Below, piece by piece: positions 44,631 through 57,102 of a stretch of 64,000 bases of DNA. The position numbers were made by a program, and so were the translations under genes. Every line of letters begins with the position of its first letter. Position 1 is the first letter of the stretch. The notes below the pieces were generated by a model. The model worked only from the letters and a program-made list of their open reading frames with translations, did no database searches and was not told where the DNA came from. This DNA comes from Microcebus murinus (taxonomy: Eukaryota; Chordata; Mammalia; Primates; Cheirogaleidae): contig NC_134136.1 of assembly GCF_040939455.1 (NCBI RefSeq), positions 75,096,001 through 75,160,000 of the forward strand. The letters are read 5' to 3'.

Positions 44631-44686
44631 CGCCCCTCCTCCCATGAATATGGAAGGGAAACATTCAGAAATGATAACATTTTAAA

Positions 44687-45057
44687 TATCTTTGTAGATA
44701 TTTTAAAGTTGCTATGATCACAATTATTAAATAAATACCATAGAATCACAGATTTTAAGAGCTAATATCTTAGAGATTACCTAAAATTGTAACCCTCACT
44801 ATACCCCCCACTTCTGGTAGTACTACAAAGAACCTTTACCTACTTCTACTATTTATTCTTTTCCATAACACTGCTAAAATACCATAAGTACCTTATTGTT
44901 TATTATATTTATTGTTTATTGTTTGCCCTCCCATGCCTAACTAGAATGAAAACCCTATGAGGACAGGGATCTTTGCCTGTTTTGTTTACTGATAGATCCA
45001 AAATATCTACAACAATGCCTGAGAAGCTATTCAGTAAGTATTTGTTGAAAGAATAAA
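44687..45057 (+). repeat. L2 3' end with short unannotated flank
   Basis: From about 44880, 'agaatgaaaaccctatgagg', 'acagggatctttgcctgttt' and 'agtaagtatttgttgaaaga' follow the L2 3' terminal consensus. 44687-44880 shows nothing I can name. Confidence 0.65.
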
Positions 45058-45059
45058 TC

Positions 45060-45195
45060 TCAACTAGCAGCCCTCCTTTTTAGAGTTGAGCAAACTAAGG
45101 TCCTGAGAAGTTCAGTGCCTTTCTTGAAGTCACACAGGTTGTCAGTAGCAGCAATGCTATGACTACAATCCAAGTCTACTCCACTTAGACACTGC
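45060..45195 (-). repeat. MIR fragment
   Basis: The plus strand shows 'gagttgagcaaactaaggtc', 'cttgaagtcacacaggttgt' and 'ctacaatccaagtctactcc', the reverse complement of a MIR core. Confidence 0.65.
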
Positions 45196-46780
45196 AGTTC
45201 AAAATAGAGGAATGAAAATAATTTCCTTCCCTCCTTACTTCTCCCTCCCACACATACTTTACTTTTGACAGATAATAGAACTCAAAGGCTTCTTCCTTCC
45301 TAAATAGCCCTCTATACATCATAAAGACTTACATAAGGCCACCCTGCATCAAACAAAAAACAAATAATTCATATGGTTCAAAATGAAAAGATTCCTAAGT
45401 GCAATAAATAGCATCTTAAGGAAAATGTACTCTCTCCCTTTGAAGCAGCCTGAGTAGCATATCATTATGCAAGCTGGCTTATCCACCTACAGTCAGCCAC
45501 TGTTTCATGGGTCAGGTAGCAAAGTAACTTGTTGGCCAGGCAGCTTTCTAAATACATTTGCTTGCTTTGGTGCACTGCACTCAGATCCCCTAAAGAATCT
45601 GCGGCTTTCTTTCAAGGTGAAGTACAAAAGGATTTGTTTGACATTTTTTGCTAATAATTTGTAGAAAAACACCCTGCAAACCACAGAGCTGGGAACATCC
45701 CCCTAATCGCATTGTCAACAGGGATCATATCACAAATGCTCTTTGTTAAACCAATTTCTTAACTCTTCCTGGTATAATTAGCTATAGGTCTTGTATCAGG
45801 ATTTAGCTTTCTAACTGTGGCAATTCTAAGTATATCAAAATGCATATACACACCTGGGGTTTACTGCTTTACCTGAGTTGCTTTTGCATCTGTTATATAG
45901 AAATAAAGTCACCTATTTCCTGCACACATTAGGTAAAGAGGAAGTGATATTTTTAGAACAGAAGCAATAGAGATAATTCAGTTCAAATTTTTCCTTTGCA
46001 TTTGAGTTAGCAATATAATCTTCAGGCACAAAAGGGAGTCACATTTTCCCAAATACTGCTCTGTGTGGTGGTAGAGGGTAGATTTGAGAAATTTGGGGAG
46101 TGAGGAAAGACAAAAGGGACAAAAAAAGAAGCACTAGGAAACCAGAAAAGTGGGGCATAGGATAAATCCTTACTGATGACCTCAACCCAGAAGCTGGCTC
46201 CAGAATACATGGGACATCTGTATGTGTTTTTATTGCAATGAGGTGACAGAAAACACTCTTCCTTGAGGCAACTCTGGTTATACACATTCCAGTGAGCAAA
46301 GGCATAACGAACACTATCCTAGTTTGCAGATGCAGTCTTAGGACAATTTTAAAAATTATGCCAGGTAACAAGAATGAGGTGTAGTGATAAAAAAATAAAA
46401 AAATATTACAAGTCCTCTTTGAGAATGAGGAGAGAAATGAATTTTCCTCTATAATGGTGTCTCTGGGCTGGGGACTTAGGCCTGACCACAGAGAGACTAA
46501 GACAATAGCACTGTCCAATCATGTTTCTTGGGGCTTCCATGTTTTCATCAATAAAGTTCTATGTGTCACTTCCTGAATGGCCTGAAAAAGACCCCTCTTC
46601 AGCCTAAGCAATGGGATCTTCCATTTTTCCTAAGGATTTTTAGACCCTATTCCTTCCCCTGGCCAAAACAATAGTCGAAATCCAATTAATAATCATTTGA
46701 CTAGGTATGGTGCCTTACATCTGATAATTTTTCACACATACCATTATTCCACGGATCCATAAAAGTAATCTTCAAAATAT
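45196..46780. other. No gene or clear repeat recognised
   Basis: About 1.6 kb. The overlapping minus-strand frames at 46022-46518 lack recognisable domains and codon structure, so I do not call them genes. Confidence 0.4.
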
Positions 46781-46789
46781 TGAAAATCT

Positions 46790-48145
46790 CTAGAGTTCTA
46801 ATAGTTTCATATCTTAGGTTTAAGTCTGTTATCCAGCGTGTGAGAGGTGAAAGGTGTGGGTCCTGTTTTAGCCTTCTACAGGTGGCTATCCAGTTTTCCC
46901 AGCACCATTTATTGAAGAGAGATTCTTTTCCCCAGCATATGTTTTTGTCTGCTTTGTCAAAGATGAGATGGCTATATGAGGATGGTTTTATATCAGGATT
47001 CTCACATCTGTTCCACTGGTCAATATTCCTGTTTCTGTGCCAATCTCCTAGACATCGGCCTGGGCAAAGAGTTTATGAAGAAGTCCCCAAAGGCAATCAC
47101 AGCAGCAACAAAAATAAATAAATGGGACATGATCAAACTACAAAGCTTCTGCACAGCCAAAGAAATAGTCATGAAAGTAAACAGACAACCTACAGAATGG
47201 GAGAAAAGTTTTGCATCCTATACATCCAATAAGGGACTGATAACTAGAATATACTTAGAACTCACGAAAATTAGGAAGAAAAAATCAAATAACCCCATTA
47301 AAAAGTGGGCAAAGGACTTGAACAGAAATTTTTCTAAAGAAGACAGAAGAATGGCCAACAAACATATGAAGAAATGCTCAACATCTCTAATCATCAGGGA
47401 AATGCAAATCAAAACCACAATGAGATATCACTTAACCCCAGTGAGAATGGCCTTTATCAAAAAATCTCCAAACAATAAATGCTGGCATGGTTGCGGAGAG
47501 AGAGGAACACTCCTACACTGCTGGTGGGACTGCAAACTAGTTCAACCTCTGTGGAAAGCAATATGGAGATACCTTAAAGCGATACAAGTGAATCTACCAT
47601 TTGATCCAGCAATCCCATTGCTGGGCATCTACCCAAATGATCCAGTGACACTCTACAAAAAAGACACCTGCACTCGAATGTTTATAGCAGCACAATTCAT
47701 AATTGCAAGGCTGTGGAAACAGCCCAAGTGCCCATCAATCCAAGAATGGATTAATAAAATGTGGTATATGTATACCATGGAGTACTATTCAGCTCTAAGA
47801 AACAATGGTGATATAGCACATCTTATATTTTCCTGGTTAGAGCTGGAACCCATACTACTAAGTGAAGTATCCCAAGAATGGAAAAACAAGCACCAGATAT
47901 ATTCTCCAGCAAACTGGTATTAACTGAGTAGCACCTAAGTGGACACATAGGTGCTACAGTAATAGGGTATTGGGCAGGTGGGAGGGGGGAGAGGGGCGGG
48001 TATATACATACATAATGAGTGAGATGTGCACCATCTAGGGGATGGTCATGATGGAGACTCAGACTTTTGGGGGGAGGGGGGAAATGGGCATTTATTGAAA
48101 CCTTAAAATCTGTACCCCCATAATATGCCAAAATAAAAAAAAAAA
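46790..48145 (+). mobile_element. 5'-inverted (twin-primed) truncated L1
   Basis: 47047-48145 is the plus-strand L1 3' end (ORF2 C-terminal part, 3' UTR, A tail). 46790-47046 is the immediately upstream ORF2 segment in opposite orientation. The two segments meet in ORF2 with only a few codons missing between 'TIRTLE' and '[10 protein letters not shown]'. TGAAAATCT flanks the whole unit at 46781-46789 and 48146-48154. This is the classic product of twin priming. The 3' UTR closely matches those at 17437 and 39869. Confidence 0.9.
47047..47923 (+). pseudogene. ORF2: L1 ORF2 C-terminal part
   Basis: About 290 open codons to the natural ORF2 stop, with '[19 protein letters not shown]' and the '[11 protein letters not shown]' end block. 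It has no start, endonuclease or polymerase, because of truncation and inversion. The apparent start at 46976 lies in antisense sequence of the inverted segment and is not real. Confidence 0.88.
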
Positions 48146-48311
48146 TGAAAATCTGATCAGTTCTTACCAACTGTACTACTGCTCCCTGGTTCAGGTCACC
48201 ATCATCTCTCCCTTGGATTATTGTAATAGCCTCCTAATGGATTTCCCTACTCTTTTACCCCTACTGTCCATTCTCAAAAAAGTAACTCCAGTGATCCCTT
48301 TGAAGATTCAG

Positions 48312-48424
48312 TGAGCATTGTAGGGTGTGAAAGGCACACTTCAAATCATGGTTTGGGTATGGCAAAGTCATAACATGTAACCAAAATGTTTGTACCCCCA
48401 TAATATCCTGAATTAAAAAAAAAA
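48312..48424 (+). mobile_element. Very short L1 3' tail inserted in L2
   Basis: 'catgtaaccaaaatgtttgt' and 'acccccataatatcctgaat' followed by an A run is the very end of a lemur-type L1 3' UTR. The L2 reading breaks just before it and resumes right after. Only about 110 bp inserted. Confidence 0.6.
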
Positions 48425-48715
48425 GACTTAAGTTGGATTGTATCACTCTTCTGTTCAAAACCCTCCAATGGCTTCCTATCTCACCATGACCTTTGAAGCC
48501 CTACATGATCTGGCCCCCCATTACTCCTCGACCTCATCACCTATTCCACCCTCCCCATGCTCATCACTCCATAAACATTGGCTTCCATGCTGCTTCTTGA
48601 TCATGCAGGGTATATTCCTACTTTTAAGACTTTGTTCTGTTTGTGGTAACAGTTATGAATTTTCTTCCTATATCAGATGTCCTACACCTCCTTAATTTTG
48701 TTGATTCACTAGAAG

Positions 48716-49494
48716 GGATCATGACTTAATATCAGGTTATATTCACGGCTAAGATTTATTACAGCAAAACATACAGAGAAAAGACAACGGGAAAAATATA
48801 CACATTAACAGAGTCCAGAGAAGCCCAACACAGGCTTCTGATGTCCTTCCTCATCCAAGGCCACATGGGACAGACCTTTTCTCTGGCAACAATCTACAGA
48901 GACAAATGTAGAATTACTCTGCCGAGGGAAACATATTTGAGCCTCGGGGCCCCAAGGCTTTTATAAGGGGGGTTGGTCACATACACACATCTTACTCACA
49001 CCATGGCAATTGAAACTCAGGACTTCAACAATGAAACCAGGTGCACATCATCAATCTTGATGCTTGTGCAAAGCAATCATGACAAGCTGGTATGGTATGG
49101 TTTATTTCTGCAGGTTTACACAACAATCAATCCATCGGTGATATAAAGAACATTATGAAAGCTATATTCCCAAGGATTGGCCAAAAATAAATCGAGGACA
49201 TTTGTAGACATTCAAGGAGTAAACAACCAGATCTGCTGTGTTAACTCTTTCTTCATACTTCCTAATCTTGCCGTACTTCCCTATAGTGGAATATATTTCC
49301 CAGCCCCTGATAAGTGTAAATGCTTGTAATTAATTCTAAATAATTAAATACTTATAATTAAATATAAAGAGAGGAAGTCTCTGGAAGAATTATGGGAGTG
49401 GCTATTGGCCATATAAACATAAGCAAAAAGTAAATATTTGTGTTTGTAAGAGGTGGGAAAATTAGGGTTGTTTGTTGCTACAGCAGAAGCTAAT
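48716..49494 (-). repeat. Probable ERV LTR, reverse orientation, inside L2
   Basis: On the minus strand, TTATAAAAGCC (plus 48958-48968 region 'ggcttttataa') precedes AATAAA (plus 'tttatt' near 48755) by about 200 bp, the spacing of an LTR promoter and poly-A signal. The GC-rich stretch 'cctcggggccccaaggct' lies beside the TATA. It interrupts an L2 that resumes at 49495. The last 130 bp may be a separate MLT1-like fragment ('ttgttgctacagcagaagct'). Confidence 0.5.
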
Positions 49495-49820
49495 ACATCA
49501 TTCTTTCTGTTTGAAGTGCTCTTCCCTAGATGTCTCTTGGCTTATTCTCTCACCTTCTTCAAGTCTTTACTCAAATCCACATTACCATAAGGCCTACACT
49601 GATCACCCTGTGTAATATTATAACTAGCCTCCAAAATCCTTCCTGTAAATTTCTGATTCTTCTTAACAAGTTCTATTTTTTTGCACTTATCACCTCCTAA
49701 TATATAATATACTCATTCATTATGTCTCCTCCCCCCACCACTTGGTTTCCTGCTATCTCCACCCTAGCTATTACCTAGGACATAGTTGGTGCTCAATAAA
49801 TATTTAATATTTTTTGAATG

Positions 49821-49997
49821 AGATAGATAGGACATGCCAGAGATTATTATCTCCCTTTTCAGATAAGGAAATTGAGACATAGAGAGTGTAATTACCCAAG
49901 CAAGTCATTTTGTAAGTGCATAAAGTTGAGCCTAAAACCATCAGTAGAATGATTTAAGCTCTGACCATATAAGGGGGAAATTCAAAGTAATATTAAA
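49821..49997. other. Short unannotated stretch
   Basis: Contains a MIR-like phrase ('agataaggaaattgagacat' and 'acccaagcaagtcat') but is too short to define fully. Confidence 0.4.
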
Positions 49998-50011
49998 ATT
50001 ATATCCAAGTT

Positions 50012-50340
<329 letters not shown>

Positions 50341-50529
50341 ATTATATCCAAGTTAATTTTGTATATATAAGAAAATTATATGGTCCTACAACTAAGAATC
50401 ATTGTTAGAGACTATCAAGTTCAAAAGTATTTAAAATTAAATGGAAAATACATTTACATATCTTTGGATCCTTCCTGTTCAAAGATGTTTAAAGTTAGAA
50501 GGAAAATACATTTAATAATAACAACAGTT

Positions 50530-50770
50530 AACATCTATTTATATAGCACATGCTATGTGCCAGGGACTATTCAGAGGTTTTTATGTATATTAACACATTT
50601 AATTCTCATGACAAACTTATGAAGTAGTTCCTAGTATTATCCACATTTTACAGATTAGAAAACTGGAGCACAGAGGGTTTAAGCTCCTTGTCAAAGGTCA
50701 CATAGATAATAAGTGATAGAGCTGGGATTTGAACCTAGGCATTCTGGCTCCAGTGTCCATGTGTGGGCAC
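50530..50770 (-). repeat. MIR, nearly complete
   Basis: The plus strand shows 'catgctatgtgccagggact', 'cacattttacagattagaaa', 'ggtcacatagataataagtg' and 'gagctgggatttgaacctag', the reverse complement of a MIR. Confidence 0.85.
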
Positions 50771-51325
50771 TAAGCCCTGTAATATATCTTAAAAGGTACA
50801 TAATTATAAGTGATCAACTTGGGTGGGCACTGATAAACCTCTGAGAAATAAGTAATGTGAGTTAGGAGACCCATTCCCTTTTAACCAGAATTGTCTGAGA
50901 TACAGTGACTATACAAAAAAGGCTAAGAATGACAAAATGGGTGGCCCCAAGGACCTGTAGCTTTAGATCTCATACTTGGCCAATATCTCCTGTTTTAAGT
51001 AACCACAAGGATTTGGAATGGTGACTATATTCTTTAGTGAGTACAGATTTTTTAAATGTAGGAAGATTTAGAATTAAAATAATGGTTTGAGAGAATCAAG
51101 CTATCTTTTTGTATATATTTGATATCTATGTACTTACAATTTTAAGAGAATTTGACCTTTTAGGATGACAGCCTTGGAACTCCAATTTAAAATATGGAAC
51201 TGAATAATTGATTATACTTACGATTTTAAGTGGAATTTTGTGGAGCGAGAGTAGTTGAGGCATGCCCGTGAGGAGATGAGATGCTTCTCCCCACGAAGCC
51301 AAGTCCCTAAGATAGGGGTCGCCAC
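50771..51325. other. No gene recognised
   Basis: Unannotated. The minus-strand frames ending near 51481 run through the TA/CA microsatellite and are artefacts. Confidence 0.4.
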
Positions 51326-51378
51326 AGATGATAAGGAAATTGATAGGCAACAGAGAGAAATAAAATAATACACAGAGA

Positions 51379-51383
<5 letters not shown>

Positions 51384-51446
<63 letters not shown>

Positions 51447-51470
51447 TACACACATATATATATCAAGATC
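51384..51470. repeat. (TA)n(CA)n microsatellite
   Basis: An uninterrupted TA run of about 40 bp is followed by a CA run and more TA units. Likely polymorphic in length. Confidence 0.95.
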
Positions 51471-52170
51471 AGATATAACACAGTGGAAAGTTCCTAGGGG
51501 ACTGGTGGATCTCCATAACCACCAGCAATATGGTTAGATTCATACAGGTTTTTATAATCACAGACATCAATTACCAGTTGTCAGGGTAACATATTTGCAT
51601 ATCAGGGAATACAGTTGCTAGGGGATACAGGTAGTGGGTTAGGGTCAAAAGTCTTCTCAAGGGGTTTCTAATCTATCTAGGTAAACAAACAGGTGCAAAG
51701 TCTTTTAGGGGCTTAGCTTCTAATTTCTAAGAGGTAGTTGTCAATTAACAAAGGTATAACAAAAGAGGTATAGTGACTGTATTTATCTTTGATTAGTTAT
51801 GATGGACTTAAAGGTAGACAGACAGAAGAGAGCAGGAAGCCCATCTCTAATACAACAGGTTGTTTATAACCACCAGGTGCTTCTCTGGGCAAAGTGCACT
51901 CATTGTCTCTGGCTCCCAGCCTGTGGGCCATATGTGCATTATCTTGTCTTTCAAGACACAGGGAAGCTCACAGATTTTGAGATACCGAGAAGCCTTCCTG
52001 GAAAACATCCCCACTGGAGATTTGAGAGCTCTCCCATGATAGCAGCCTTTAATAAGTGAACCATTGAGTCCACACATTCCTTCAGGGCAAAACCCTTCAA
52101 ACTCCTGTTTCTGTCTTTAACATAGTAATATTGGGTTATACGATAAAATAATTGTCTTATGAGCCACATT
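51471..52170 (-). repeat. Possible ERV LTR, reverse orientation
   Basis: On the minus strand, an octamer-like ATGCAAATATG (plus near 51593-51603) is followed about 40 bp downstream by ATTATAAAAACC (plus near 51550-51561), a promoter-like pair. A possible primer-binding-like TGGCGACCCC lies beyond the microsatellite on the minus strand (plus 51316-51325). I could not identify both LTR ends or a duplication. Confidence 0.35.
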
Positions 52171-54972
52171 TCATTAATTCCTCAATCATATTTTCCCAAC
52201 AGAATTTTATTGCACTCATTGAAACTATTAATAATATCTAAGAGAACTTTAGGTTCACTATGTATATAAATTCAATTTATTATAAAAATCATTTAATACC
52301 CTGGAGGCTTTGTTATAAAACAATTAAAAGACCTAAGAAAGGGATGAGTACTATATATTAAATGTATAAATGTAATTTAACATATTTGAGGACGTTTAAT
52401 TGACTAAGTTGATAAAGAGGACCATGCATTATTTAAAAGACATTTTAAGTATTGTTAAAATCTATTAGATTTTTAAGTAGAATAATATTTGTAAGAACTT
52501 AAAAGCAAAGGAAAATCTAGGTTTTTAAATTCTAATAAATTTAATATCAATATTTAAAACCCAAAGAAAACTTTTGAATAATCTGTCTTGAGAAGACCAA
52601 AAATTCAATTCCAAACACCTAGGCTCTCTTACCTGGGTCCAATGTCCTTCTCAAGCCATTAAAATGGACCAATTTTCACCTCCATCAGGAAAATTATAAC
52701 TAGTCTGTTTTTTAGTGCCAGACCACAATGAGCAGATCTAACTTATAAAGCAAGGTGACATTTTCAGAAAATCCTCTGAGGAATTTCAAGAAATTTTCTT
52801 TCATGGAATCTAGGAACCCTCAAGGATAAGGAGATTATGTTTATGAAAGATTTGCAAGTATTCTAATACAGCCCATTTTTGTTGTGTTTTTTCCCTCTGG
52901 GGATAAAGTTATTCAAATAGTGCTCTCTGTAATTCATATCTTCAACAATCAACACTTTAGACCTCAGTATTGATTTGCTTGAATCTTTGAATTGTTTTTA
53001 ATGTTGCAACACCCTGAATGGGTGGTTTGTGGTAGAAAAATCTATTTCCATGAAAACTCTAAGTGTCAATTCACTAAAGTAATTTTCTTTTAGATAGACA
53101 CTGAATTGAAGGAAAAGTTTTCCTACACTCTTTCTATTAATAATGGAATCATAAATCTGAAAAATAACCCTCTGAAAACTATGAAGAGTGCTCCCTAAGA
53201 ATATGCCACCCTTCAACCAAGTACTTTATGAATCAGAATATCCCCAAAATATCTAACATACAATGAAATGTGAAACTTTATTTAAATTCAGAAAGTTGTA
53301 GTTATGTTGCATACATTGAAAGACAAATTTTAAATCTGTATATAAGAGTAGAATATTTGATATTTAATAGAATTTTAACTCAATTTGAAGTCAACAGTAT
53401 GTTTTGTTTGAGGTGAAATTCAGCAACTAAAGAAAATTATAAGATGTGACATAGGAAGACAAGGACCTTTAACTTTTCCTGGGCAAGTTTCTTCACCTCT
53501 GAGTTTTGGAATCTTCATCTAGCCATCTAGCCAAAAGTGTATAGAGATCACTGACCTGCCTATATCAGAAAATTATTATGAAGCTCAGCTGTTCTGAACT
53601 TCATTAAATCAATTATGCTTTTTTTCTTCTCTGTAAAATGCTGTGCAGTCATGATGTAGTTGTTCATATAAAACTGAAGCAGAATAATTGGCCAAATGCA
53701 TGATACAATATATACATCATTAATGTTTCCAAGGATAATGTTTGAATCTTTCAGGAACTTACTGGCCCTAATATAACCTCCTGCAGTGACTCTAGTTGTG
53801 AGGAACATTAAGCCCATTAGGATGGATGAAATCTTCCATTGACTAATCTGGTATTAGATCACAGAATAATATGATGAATAATGGCAGATTACATGTTGAA
53901 TTCCATTGTAACTTTTTCAACAATGGAAATGACCCTTCTTTTTACCTCACCAGTCTTCAATTATCTCTATTTTTACCTCACCAGTCTTATCTATCTTTCC
54001 TAATTGTTCTGTATATGAGAGACAGGAATCAATAACATTCAGATAGGATATAACCCATAATGTTGTAGGACTCAAAAAAGATTTGCCAGCACACAAAAAC
54101 TAATTGCAGAGAGTTTGTAAAAGGGTCTCAGTCTTCATTAAAAGCACAACTATTATTGTTTCCCTAGTTACTTTCTAATTGCATTCTTTATTATTGTTGA
54201 CAAATTCAGAAACTTAAGATTCAATTATGGAGACATCTTATGGACTGCAACTCTGTCCCTGTTAACTGTCCCTATTATAAAGAATTAGCAAAACTGTCAG
54301 ATTCTATCTCTAGTTCATGAGGAATAGTTCTCTTGATGAATTAGAACTTGAACATCTGATTAATGGTCTCTTGAAAATACACTTTTCTAAAATGATTTTC
54401 AATTCATAAGTTGGCAATCCTCCTGTATTCTCAATAACAACTGATAAAATTCTTTATTTTTATATCTGATTTCTGTCACTGTGATTGAATTCAAGGTTGG
54501 TTATGAGTTTCTATACATACGATAGTATATTTTTTCTGGTACAAAAACCTGAGAATCAATAAAAATTGGTTTACACAGTATATTCTTAAATTATCATCTC
54601 TATGTGCGTGAAAAATACTTTGAATTGAGTGAAAGATATAAAACAATAATAAAAGGTGTAATGAAGAAATTCCAGTGCTCTGTGTTGGGATGGTAACAAG
54701 GCTTTACCTCCTGAGCCTTGGACCTATTACCACAAACTGCCACTTGGACATCCTAACCTTGATCTTTTTTTTCCATTAAATAAGAAGTTTGGACTAGATC
54801 ATTATAAAGATCCATCCAGTTCTAATTTTATGATTCTATGCATTTTAATACAAAAAAGAGGACACTGGTACAAGAAATTGTTCTCTATCCTATGCATTCC
54901 AAGTTTCCAGTGTCTTTCTAGAACAGACGTAAGTCTTGCAGTGAATATTTCTTTTTTATTAATTTCTCATTT
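52171..54972. other. No gene or clear repeat recognised
   Basis: About 2.8 kb of AT-rich sequence. I see no exon-like frame. Short frames at 52998-53216 and 53560-53817 lack known motifs. Confidence 0.4.
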
Positions 54973-55068
54973 TCTGTGGTGTATGTATACACACACAATG
55001 CAATACTACTCAGTCATAAAAAGAATTAAATCATATATTTTGCAGCAACATGGATGGAACTGGAGATC
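54973..55068 (+). repeat. Older L1 ORF2 end, left part of a split element
   Basis: 'tgtggtgtatgtatacacac' to 'aacatggatggaactggaga' is the last part of an L1 ORF2 on the plus strand. The reading stops at 55068 where the minus-strand L1 begins. Matching 3' UTR sequence reappears at 61527. Confidence 0.75.
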
Positions 55069-57102
55069 ATTATCTTTTTTTTTTTTAATTTCAGCATCTT
55101 ATGGGAGTATAAATGCTTAGGTTACATATGTTGCCCTTACCCACCTACCCACCCCCCAGAGTCAGAGCTTCAAGAGTGTACATCATCCAGACAGCTCATC
55201 GCACTTGTTATGTATGTATGTACTAATCCCCTCTTCCCTCCTACAATCTGCCCGACGCCTGATAAATGCTATTCCTCTATGTTCACTTAGGTGTTGATCA
55301 GTGAAACCAGTTTGATGCTGAGTACATGTGGTGCTGATTTTTCCATTCTTGTGATAATTCACTTAGTAGAATGGGTTCCAGCTCAATCCAGGAAATTATA
55401 AGAGGTGCTATATCACCATTGATTCTTATAGCTGAATAGTATTTCATGGTATACATATACCACATTTTATTAATCCACTCATGTATTGATGGGCACCTGG
55501 GTTGTTTTTACAACTTTGCAATTGTGAACTGTGCTGCTATAAACATTCGAATGCAGGTGTCCCTTTTGAAGAGTGTCATTTGATCTTTTGAATAGATTCC
55601 CCGTAGTGGAATTGCTGAATCAAATGGTAGATCCACTTGTATCGCTTTAAGGTATCTCCATATTGCTTTCCACAGAGGTTGAACTAGTTTTCAGTCCCAC
55701 CAGCAAAGTAGGAATGTTCCAATCACTCCACATCCACGACAACATTTATTGTTTGGGGACTTGTTAATAAAGCTCATTCTCACTAGAGATAAGTGATATC
55801 TCATTGTGGTTTTGATTTACATTTCCCTGATGATTAGAGATGTTGAGCATTTCTTCATATGTTTGTTGGCCATTATTCTGTCTTCTTTTGAAAAGTTTCT
55901 GTTCATGTCCTTTATCCACTTTTTGATAGGGTTTTTTGATTTTTTTCTTGCTGATTTTTCTGAGTTCTATATAGATTACAGCTATCAGCCCATCATTGGA
56001 TGTGTAACATGTGAAAATTTTCTTCCATTCTGTAGGTTGTCTGTTTGCTCCTCTGACAGTTTCTTTAGCTGTGCAGAAACATTTTAATTTGCTGAGGTCC
56101 CATTTATTTATTTTTGTTGATGCTGTGATTTCCTTTGGGGACTTCTTCATGAATTATTTGCCTAGGCCAATGTCTAGAAGAGTATTTCCAATATTTTCCC
56201 CTAGAATTCTAATAGTTTCACACCTTAGGCTTAAGTCTCTTACCCAGCATTACTTTATTTTTGTGAAAGGTGAAAGGTGTGGGTCCTGTTTCAGTCTTCT
56301 ACATGTGGCTTTCCAGTTTTCCCAGCACCATTTGTTGAATAAGGATTCTTTTTCCCAGTGTATGTTTTTGTCTGCTTTGTCAGAGATTAGATGGCTATGA
56401 AGATGGTTTTATATCTGGGTTCTCATTTCCATTCCACTGGTCAATATCTCTGCTCCTGTCAAAGTTCTAAGATGTTTTAATTACTATAGCCTTGTAATAT
56501 AGTTTGAAGTATGGTAAATTGATACCTCCCATTTTGTTTTTATTGCCTAGAATTGCATTTGCTATATGGGATCTTCTCTGGTTCCATTGAAGTGTAAAAA
56601 TATATTTTCCATATCTGTGAAAAATGATGTTGATATTTTAATAGGGATGGCAATGAGTCTGTTGATCATTTTGGGTAGTATAGGCATTTTAACAATGTTG
56701 ATTCTGACAACCCACAAGCATGGTATGTTGTTCCACCTGTTTACATCCTCTGCTATTTCTGTTCTCAGCGTTTCATATTTCTCCCTGTAGAGGCCTTTTA
56801 CCTCCTTAGTTAAATATATTCCTAGGTACTTTATTTTCTTTATTGCTTTTGTGAAGGTAATTGAGTCTTTTATTTGCTTCTCAGTTTGACTGTTGTTGGT
56901 ATATATGAATGCCTCTGATTTGTGTGTATTGATTTTGTATCCTGAGACTTTACTAAATTCATTTATCAATTCCAGGAGTCTCTTGGTTGAATCATTGGGG
57001 TTCTCTATATATTATATCATATCATCAGCAAAGAGTGAGAGTTTGATCTCATCTGCTCCCATTTGAATGCCCTTAATTCCACTCTCTTGTCTGATTTCTA
57101 TA

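Larger units (their letters stand above)
35064..44666 (-). mobile_element. Full-length lemur-type L1, split by a younger L1
   Basis: The element occupies 35064-39868 and 42246-44666 on the minus strand, about 7.2 kb once the insert is removed. It is flanked by AGAAATGATAAATTTTTAAA (35044-35063) and AGAAATGATAACATTTTAAA (44667-44686), agreeing at 18 of 20 bases. Order on the minus strand: 5' UTR with tandem monomers, ORF1, ORF2, G-rich 3' UTR, A-rich tail. ORF1 reading runs across the insertion ('EVWDYVKK' at 42246-42270, then 'NLRLIGIPEG' ending at 39868). This shows that the two halves belong together. ORF2 has several stops and frameshifts. Confidence 0.85.
42608..44666 (-). promoter_or_regulatory. 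L1 5' UTR with tandem monomers
   Basis: About 2.06 kb upstream of the ORF1 ATG on the minus strand. It becomes GC-rich beyond 43200 and holds four repeated units (43352-44100). The part from 44100 to about 44490 is a unique GC-rich block, in which minus-strand 'aaggggggaaatggtgg' resembles an L1 5' start with a YY1-like core. A GGTGAT-type microsatellite (44516-44630) and 'gggaggaggggcggc' lie between that block and the right target duplication. The L1 promoter would reside here. Confidence 0.7.
48150..49820 (+). repeat. L2 element in three pieces
   Basis: L2 sequence reads through 48150-48310 ('ttggattattgtaatagcct'), 48425-48715 ('aaaccctccaatggcttcct', 'gaagccctacatgatctggc') and 49495-49820 ('ttgaagtgctcttccctaga', ending 'gctcaataaatatttaatat'). 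Two later insertions split it: a short L1 tail (48312-48424) and an LTR-like block (48716-49494). Confidence 0.75.

Noticed and set aside
46022..46518. Two overlapping minus-strand frames of 87 and 159 codons in otherwise unannotated DNA
   Set aside because: No recognisable domain, signal or splice context. Two overlapping frames on one strand suggest low stop density by chance.
46976..47923. 315-codon frame with an apparent start at 46976
   Set aside because: The first about 24 codons are antisense to the inverted L1 segment. Only 47047-47923 is L1 ORF2.
51126..51481. Minus-strand frames rich in Ile-Tyr and Cys-Val
   Set aside because: They are translations of the TA/CA microsatellite.
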